Shown here: positions 1 through 8,500 of the stretch, in pieces | Layout of the letters: every line of letters begins with the position of its first letter | Numbering within the stretch: the first letter of the stretch is position 1 | Assembly: GCA_949746285.1 (NCBI GenBank) | Contig: CATJZH010000138.1 | Location: forward strand, 1 to 21,761 | Source of the DNA: an uncultured Clostridia bacterium | GTDB lineage: Bacteria; Bacillota; Clostridia; TANB77; CAG-508 | Reading direction: 5' to 3' | DNA length: 21,761 nucleotides | Position numbers and translations under genes: made by a program | The notes under the pieces: model-generated | The model's input: the letters and a program-made list of their open reading frames with translations, nothing else | Told to the model about the DNA's origin: nothing | Database searches by the model: none

Positions 1-1
1 A

Positions 2-2560
2 GCAGCAGTAGAAGGAAACAGAGGAAACTTTGTAGTATACTATTCAGAAAACGGAGAAGCTACAAGAGAATTAGACAATGAAGAAAACGGATGGACAAGA
101 GAGCCAGCAAGTTTAGAAAATATAAAATCATATTTAATAGTACCAGAAGACGAAAACTATGTAATGGAAAAATCAGAAATATTAAGATTTACATATAATT
201 ATGAAATACCAGAAAATTTACCACATAATCAAAACATATATGGAACATTTGGAGTATTTTATAAAAATAACTCAGAATTATCTATAATAGAAGACAGTTC
301 TATAGCAGAATTAGTTGGACTTTCAACAGGAATTGGACCTGAATTATCAGTATCAATGAATGATACAAAAGCTCAGGTAAAAGAAAATGAAGAATTTGAA
401 GTAAAAGCAAGTGTTAGAAATGTTGGAAAAAATGTAGCAGAAAATGTAAGAGTAGAAATACCAATACCAGCTGGAGCTACTTATTCAAGATATGAAATAG
501 ATAGTGATAATGGAGTAGCAAGCTTAGAAAACAATACTCTAGTAGTAACATTTGAAAAATTAGAAGTAGAACAAAATGTAGAAATAAAAGTTTATTTAGT
601 AGCAAAACCTTTATCAGAAGAAGGAGAATATAGTAATACTATTAATCCAAGTATAAAAGTAACAGCTAAAGATTTAGCTACAGAATTAACAGATAATTCT
701 AATGAGGTAAAAATAGAATTTGCAGAATTTTATATATTAGAAGAAGGTTCAAATTATTCTAAAATAGAAAAACCAGGAAACGAAGTTTACTTTAAAACAA
801 CAGTTATGAACTCTTCTACAGAAACAAAAAATAATGTAGTAGTAACAAAAGTTTTACCAAAAGAGTTTAATTTGGTAAGTGCTGAAGAGCCATATAATTA
901 TGATGAGGCTACAAGAACAATAACATGGAACATAGGTAGTTTAGAAAAATTTGAAGAAAAAGAATTAAAAACTACAGTAACAGTAAATCAAATAGAAAAT
1001 ACTATAGCAAGTGTAGATGTAAAAACATCAAGTATAGTTACAGCAGATAATTCAGAAAAATATGAATCTAATGCAGTAATAACAACAATAGCAAAACCAG
1101 TATTATCAATTAATCAAACAACAGATAGTGTAAATACATATTTAAAAGAAGGAGATGCCGTAACTTACAACTTTAACATAAAAAATGAAGGTGGAATAAC
1201 AGCTAGAAATGTAAAAATTTTAGATGAAATACCAGATGGAATAATAATAAATAAAGTAAGTTATTTAGTAGGAGATGTTGAAGTAAATAAAGAAGGATAC
1301 TTTAATGATAAAGTAGAATTAGAAACCAATATTGAAGCTGGAGAAGAATGGAAGCTAAAATTAGAAGGTGAAGCAACTTCACTTGGAGGAGCTGATGAGC
1401 AATCAGTTTCAAATGTAGCAACAGTATCTTCAGACGAAATAACAACAGCAACAAGTAATTCTATAACACATATAATAGAAGCTTCTAATGATGAAATAGT
1501 AACAGAACAATCAAATGGTATTCCAAAATCAGAAACATCAAAAACTTATAGAATAACAGGTGTAGCTTGGATAGATAAAAATCAAGATGGTATGAGAAAT
1601 GAAGATGAAGACTTATTAGCAGGAATTGTTGTAAGATTAGTAAATAGTGAAACAGGTGTTATTTCACAATCTATAACAACAGATGCTAAAGGAGCATATA
1701 GTTTTTCAGGAGTACAAAATGGAAATTATTTAGTATTGTTTGAATATGATACAGTAGCATATAAAGTAACAGCATATCAAAAAGAAGGAGTTCTTGCTAA
1801 TGTAAATTCAGATGTAATTACAACAACAATTGAGCAAGATGGAAAAACAAAAGAAGGTGCTGTAACGGATGTTATAACAATTAAAGATGGAAGCGTTTCA
1901 AATATAGATATAGGACTAGTTTATGGAAGAATATTTGACTTGAAACTAGATAAAGCAATATCAAAAATTACAGTACAAACAGCAAAGAAAACATCAACAG
2001 AAAATTATAATAATGTAAGTTTAGCAAAAGCTGAAATTGCCGCTAAAAATTTATCAGGATCAGAAGTATATGTAGAATATACAATAACAGTATCAAACGT
2101 TGGAGATATTTCAGGATATGCTAAAAAGATAGTTGATTATATACCAGAAGGAATGACATTTAACTCATCATTAGATGTAAACTCTGATTGGTATACTGGA
2201 TCAGACGGAAACTTATATACAGATGTATTAGAAAATATGCAGTTAAAATCAGATGATTCAGTTTCTATAAAATTAGTATTAACAAAACATATGACAGAAG
2301 AAAATACAGGATTAGTAAATAATATAGCAGAAATTTATGAAGATTATAATACATACGGTGTTCCAGATATAAATTCAACACCAGCAAATAAAGCTCAAGG
2401 AGAGAATGATATGGGAACAGCTGATACAATTATAGCAGTAAAAACAGGAGAAGCGCTTGTATATACTTCTATAATAATAATTACAATATTATTAGGAAGC
2501 ATAGCAGTATTTGTAACACACAACAAAATTGTGGCAGCTAAAAGAAAAGGAGGTGTTTAA
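2..2560 (+). CDS. Large cell-surface protein with DUF11-like repeats, an SdrD-B module and a C-terminal anchor (5'-truncated)
   Basis: The frame is open from base 2, before the first internal ATG at 164, so the gene starts outside the window; 852 residues are visible. In order (numbered from base 2) it has two or three DUF11/CARDB-like beta-sandwich repeats (about residues 115-500; recurring 'RNVGKNVAENV', 'LDEIPDGI' patterns), then an SdrD-B-type domain with 'GVAWIDKNQDG...NEDED', matching the calcium-binding DxNxDG signature (about 518-640), another DUF11-like domain with 'TVSNVGDISGYAKK' and 'DYIPEGMTF', and a C-terminal hydrophobic helix (about 819-839) followed by a KRK-rich tail. 'VKTGE' just before the helix resembles a degenerate LPxTG sorting signal. 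Such modules form stalks of wall-anchored adhesins in Gram-positives. The last codons contain the ribosome-binding site of the next gene, so the two are coupled. The ligand is unknown. Confidence 0.88.
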   Translation, partial: AAVEGNRGNFVVYYSENGEATRELDNEENGWTREPASLENIKSYLIVPEDENYVMEKSEILRFTYNYEIPENLPHNQNIYGTFGVFYKNNSELSIIEDSSIAELVGLSTGIGPELSVSMNDTKAQVKENEEFEVKASVRNVGKNVAENVRVEIPIPAGATYSRYEIDSDNGVASLENNTLVVTFEKLEVEQNVEIKVYLVAKPLSEEGEYSNTINPSIKVTAKDLATELTDNSNEVKIEFAEFYILEEGSNYSKIEKPGNEVYFKTTVMNSSTETKNNVVVTKVLPKEFNLVSAEEPYNYDEATRTITWNIGSLEKFEEKELKTTVTVNQIENTIASVDVKTSSIVTADNSEKYESNAVITTIAKPVLSINQTTDSVNTYLKEGDAVTYNFNIKNEGGITARNVKILDEIPDGIIINKVSYLVGDVEVNKEGYFNDKVELETNIEAGEEWKLKLEGEATSLGGADEQSVSNVATVSSDEITTATSNSITHIIEASNDEIVTEQSNGIPKSETSKTYRITGVAWIDKNQDGMRNEDEDLLAGIVVRLVNSETGVISQSITTDAKGAYSFSGVQNGNYLVLFEYDTVAYKVTAYQKEGVLANVNSDVITTTIEQDGKTKEGAVTDVITIKDGSVSNIDIGLVYGRIFDLKLDKAISKITVQTAKKTSTENYNNVSLAKAEIAAKNLSGSEVYVEYTITVSNVGDISGYAKKIVDYIPEGMTFNSSLDVNSDWYTGSDGNLYTDVLENMQLKSDDSVSIKLVLTKHMTEENTGLVNNIAEIYEDYNTYGVPDINSTPANKAQGENDMGTADTIIAVKTGEALVYTSIIIITILLGSIAVFVTHNKIVAAKRKGGV
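2548..2553 (+). promoter_or_regulatory. Ribosome-binding site that fixes the start of the giant adhesin gene
   Basis: A perfect AGGAGG lies inside the last codons of the upstream gene, 8 nt before the ATG at 2562. This favours 2562 over the in-frame TTG at 2529, which has no such site. It also implies translational coupling of the two surface-protein genes. Confidence 0.85.
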
Positions 2561-2561
2561 T

Positions 2562-5500
2562 ATGAGAAAATTAAATAAAAAAATATTAACATTAACTATA
2601 TCAATATTTTTAATATTAAACATCATATGTAGTTATAGCATTTTAGCTGCTACGACTACAAAAGAAGATAAAGAAAAAAAGACAATGACAACAACTACTA
2701 CAAATGAAAATGGAGAAAATAAATCAACAGTTGTATCAACAAATGGAGCATTAGTTGGAGCTGATGATGTTGATGTGCCTTGGATAGAGCCTTCAGATTA
2801 TGCAATAATTAATAATGGTTGTATATTTGGTGGAGGGGCAATGACATATGATGATTTATTATCACATGGAGATTTGTTATGTAGCCAAAGAGGAACACTT
2901 TTAACAGGTTCTAATTCACCATCATATGATAGCTTAGGAGAAAGTTCTAGCGGATCAACACATAATAAATCAGAAATTCCAGACTTAACACCAGTAAGAA
3001 CACAACCTAATTATACAATGAGTGAAAGAAAATATGCATCACCAGAAGAAGCATTTATACTAGCATTTGCTCAACACTCAGATGGAGCAGCTTATGGTGA
3101 ATATACACCATCACAAATAGCTTGGTGGAATACACCAGCTGGACAAGGAATGGCTAGCTCAGGTGGAAACTTTGCAACAGTTAGTGGAGTTTCTACTAGA
3201 ACAGTAGGAAATGCTCATAGCAATGACTTAGAACAAATATCTAATAATTATGCATCAGCTATTAATGGAGAAATAACAACATTAAGCCAAACAGTTGGAA
3301 AAGCTTTTGATCCAAATAAAAATTACAACAATTTAAATGATTCAGCTAAAGATTTCCAAAAATATATTATAGCAGCTGCTGGAGTAAATAGTGTAGACCA
3401 AGTTGAACGTGGAGAAGATGGATTCTTTAAGTTGAACTATAACCCAAAATGGGTAGAAGGAAAATTGAATTTTGAAGGAAAAGAATATGATTGCAGTAAA
3501 ACAACAGTTACATTTGATGAAGCTACAGTTGATGGATCAAATGCAATAGTTGGACCTTTTGCAATAGATTATGTATATAGTAAAAACTTTGCATATATAA
3601 CAGATATGACTTTAGAAACAGATGATTCAAATCATAAAATGTTAGAATATGGTAAAGACTGGACAATATCTAATGTAAGAAAATCAAATGAAGGATATCC
3701 AGGACCAAATGCACCATTTTATATAATTATTAAAAATAAATATGATGCAACTAAAATAAAAAATATTCATGTAGATTTTGAATATACAAATGCTAAAGGT
3801 GCTTTCAATTATTTTGAAGGAGAAATAAAAGAAAGTAAAACAAATTTAACAACAACTTCAAAAGAAATAGAGAAAAAAGATGCTAATGGAGATACTTATT
3901 ATGAAACAGAATATACATATAGTTGGGAAATAATAATAGGACCATTACCATCACAAAGATTAGCAGGAAATATAGATGCTGAAATAAGAACATTTAAAAC
4001 ATCTTTAGATAGAAGATCACAAAATAAAGGTCAAATCGAAATACAAAAAGTAATTGTTGATGAAAATGGAAATGAATTAAAATTAGATAAAGAAGATTTC
4101 TTTGAATTTAAATTAACAGTAGATGGTCATGAACCAGAGCGTATAAGAGTAAAATCAAATGCATCAGCTACTTCAGAACCTTATTATTGGGATGGAGATA
4201 AAGCACCATCATTTACAGTACAAGAAGTAAATTTACCAAATGGATATGAATTTGTATCAATAGAACCACAAAGAGGAACTTTTGAAGATGGAAAAACTAT
4301 AAAAATAGTAGCCAAAAATACATTAGCTCCTAAAACAGGAAGTATAGACCTTATTAAAAAAGCAGAGGAGAGTGCTTTAGGAGAATCAAATTTAATAGAT
4401 GCTGATGATACTTTTGAATTTGAAATAGTAGTATCAGGTAAATTTAGATATAATAATGGAGAATATATAGAACAATCTGTACCAATAAATGTAAAGGTAA
4501 ATGCTGATGGAAATGCACATACAGTAATACCAGATGGAGTTATTAAATGGTATGATGAAGCTCCAAAATATGATGTAAAAGAAATTAACTTACCAGAAGG
4601 TGTAGAAGAGGTTTCTATAGTGCCAAGTAGTGGAAGTTTTGTAGAAGGTAAAACTACAATAACTGCCGTAAATAAACAGAAAATTGAAAGAGGAACTCTT
4701 CAAATTATAAAAACACTTGAAAATAGCAACTTATTTACAGAAGAGGATTTAAAAGAATTAGAATTTAACTTTAAAGTAAAAGTAGATGGACATGAAGAAG
4801 AAAATGTAGTAGCAACTTTCTTTGAAAAAATTCAAAATGCAGATGGAACTTATACATATACATGGAAATATGAATCTAACCAAACATATGAATGGCTAGC
4901 AGGACATAATCCAAAATATACAATAGTAGAGTATAATAATCCAACAGGAACAGCTTTTGATAAACAAAAAACTATAGCAGCAAATAGTAATAATAATTTA
5001 ATAACTGTTACAGATAATGGTATGACAGGAACTCTTGTTGGAAATTCAGATGCAGTAGGAGTAATTACAAATTATGTTGTAAACACTGTTACACCTAAAA
5101 AAGGAAAAATTAATTTAATTAAAAAAGTTGATGAAGAAAACTTAGCAGATAAAGATTATAACTTTGTTGTAACAGTAACAGGAACATTTGATTATAAAGG
5201 TATGCACTTTGAAAATCAAACAATACAATTAACAACAGAAAACACTAATGGTTATAATGTATTAGAAAATGAAGACAAATACAATGATAAAGAATTTGTT
5301 GTAATAAATGCTTCAAAATCAAATGCAGACGAGGCAAACGGAGTATTTGGTAGAGGAGATTGGACATCTGATGAGTTCACATGGTATGGAGAAGCACCAA
5401 AATACAAAGTACAAGAAAATTTAAATGGAGAAGATATAAATTACTCAATAGTACCTTCATCAGGAACTCTAGAAGATAATGAAATTGCAGATAGAGAATA

Positions 5501-8500
5501 CTTAATTGTAGTAACTGCTTGGAATGGACATGATAGAGTAGGATATTTGCACATTATAAAAGAATTAGAAAATTCAGATAAATGTGATATAGATTATCTT
5601 AAAACTCTAAAATTTAAATTTAAAATACACGTAGATGGATATGAAGAACATACAATTACTTTAGAACCAGAACTTAAAGATGATAAATGGGTATGGGAAA
5701 CTAAAAAAGATGAATTAAAATATTCTTGGAGATTTGATGAAGAAGCTCCAAAATATAGCATCGAAGAGGTTGATATACCAGATGGAATAGTATTTGTATC
5801 AGCTAATGGTCAAACTACAAATAAAGTAGAAGGAACTTTAGTAGAAAATAAAACTACAGATGTAAGTATAGTAGCAACAGAAGTTAGTGTTATAAATAGA
5901 GCCGAAGAACGTGTAGGACAATTAATAATTGATAAAAAAGTAACAGATGCAAGTTTAAATGGTAAAGAATTTAAAATGGATGTTACTTTAAAAGGAACAT
6001 TTATATATGATGGAACACTTTATAAAGGAGAATACAAAATACCAGATGTAACAGTTTTAGGAGGAAGCAGTTGGACATCAGCAGACATCAAATGGTATGG
6101 AAATGGAGCTCCAACATATGTTGTTACAGAGCAAGAATCTGATATAGCAGAAGTAGTTTCTATAGATAATGGTACAGGTACTATAAGAGCAAATGCTCCA
6201 GGTGAAAGAGTAAATATTGTTACAGTTACAAATAAACCTAAGAAGATAGGTGGATATTTAGAAATAACAAAACAAATTCAAAATGGAGAATCAGGAGATA
6301 CTGAATTCTATTTTGAAGTAACAATAGGAAATAATGCACCATATGTAATTTCTATAAAAGCAAATGAAACATATAAATCAGATTATATTGAATGGAATGC
6401 TTCAGAAGAAGGACCAAAATATGTAGTAAAAGAAATAAATATTCCAGAAGGATATGAATTAGTAGAAATAAAAAATGCTGAAGGAAATTTAAAAGCAAAT
6501 GAAACAGTAACAGTTGTAGCAATAAATAAAGTAGCAGAGAAACATGGAAAATTCAAAGTTACAAAATCTGTGGTACCAAACAAATATATAGATGCTGCAG
6601 TTAAACAAGAATTTGAAGTTAGAATCAGTATTTTAGGAACATTCATAATGAATGGAGAAACACATTATAAAGCAGATGGACCTTATGTATATACTGAAAA
6701 GATTTCTGTAGATGTTTCAAAATCACATAGTTCTACATATACATCACCAGAAATTACATGGTGGGGAGATGAAGCTCCAACAGTTACAGTAGAAGAAATT
6801 AGTATGCCACAAGGATGGCAACAAGTAGGTTCACCAAGTAATAATGGTGCAGGGCTTATAGAAAATGGTGAAATTGAAATAGTTGTTACAAACGAATTAC
6901 CAGTTTATGTAGAAATATATTTAACAATTGATTTAGCAGGTAAAGTTTGGGAAGATGTTCGCCAAGATCCAGGAAAAAATATGCTTGATTCTGTTCCAAA
7001 TGGAAAAATAGATTCTAGTGAAGCTGGAATAAAAGGTGTACAAGTTTATGTATATAGAGTAGCAATGAATGGAGACAGAGAAGTAAGTAGAACACTAGCA
7101 AAAGGTTATAACGATAGTTTAAACTCAGAAATAACATTCCCAATATTAACAACACCTGAAGGAAAATGGGAAGCACCAAGATTACACATATTATCACTTA
7201 CAGACGAAGAAAAATCAAAAGGTGCAAAAACAGTAAAATACGATGTAGAATTCGTATATGATGGTCAAACATATGAACCAACATTATTCTTATCAAAAGT
7301 AAATAAGGAAGAGAATAAATACATTGAGGGAGATGCGCAAGACTATTTAGAAGCGTCTACTTCTGAAAGAGATAATTTTGCAAATAGGTCTATGGCCAAA
7401 GATTACGACAGAGATGATGTAAATAATAGAGTTCAAAGTATATATGGAAAAACTCCATTAGACGGAAATGGAAATACAGTAGGAGAAGTAAGTGGAGCAA
7501 ATAACAGAAATAATGTATATTATGAAGCAAATATATCTGGAAATGATGCAACAAGAGTAGAATCAAAATTAAAAACAACTGATAGTCAAGGTGTAGCTTT
7601 AGATATATTTAAAACAAAAGCTAGAACTTCAGTTGGTGGATTACAATATCCATTTGATAGTAGATCACACTTAGAACATTATGATGTTGCAATAACAGGT
7701 AGTGGTTTAGCACAAATATATAAATATTCAGCAACTTATAACTATTGTTTGAATATCAATTTAGGATTAGTAAGAAGAGAAAAAGTAGATGTTGAGGCAA
7801 CAAAAGATTTATATTCAGCAAAAGTAGTTGTAGATGGAAAAGAATTAGATTATAGATTTAATAAATTAGAAGATTTAGGAAAAGGAATTCTAAATAGACA
7901 AGCTATAGATAGTGCTCATGTTGAATATGCATTAGGATTATACAGTACAGATTACTATTATAGAGCAGAAATTTATAGAACAAATTCTGAAGTATACAAT
8001 GCTGTAAATTCTTTCTATAAAAATGTAGGAAGAAGCATGGAAGATTCAGAAATGGAAGTATATTTAACATATAAAATTGGTCTACACAATAGTTCAAGTC
8101 AAAAATATGTTGTAGGAATTAATTCAGTAGATGACTACTTTGATAGCTCTTTTGGAGCACCAGTAAAAACTTCTATTACTAAAATAGTAGATGGAAAAGA
8201 AAAAGAAGTTGCAAATGCTTCATACATGAAAATTGGAGGTTCTAGAACAAATGTAGATTGGAATGTTGTAGAACAAAATATAAAAGCATCTGATGGCAAA
8301 ACATATAATAAAATGGTAACAAATTTAAATGGTGTAAAACTTGTAAGTGGAGATAGAGCAGAAATATTTGTAACATTTGCTATGAAAAAAGATAATATAG
8401 ATGGAGTTAAAAATGCAATTGAACTTGGAGCTAAGTCTAATATAGTAGAAATTGCAAATTACTCAACATATTATGCAGATGGTAGTGTTGCAGGTAAAAT

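Noticed and set aside
2529..2561. TTG start adding 11 residues to the giant adhesin
   Set aside because: It lacks a ribosome-binding site and would put a charged extension before the signal peptide; ATG 2562 has AGGAGG at 8 nt.
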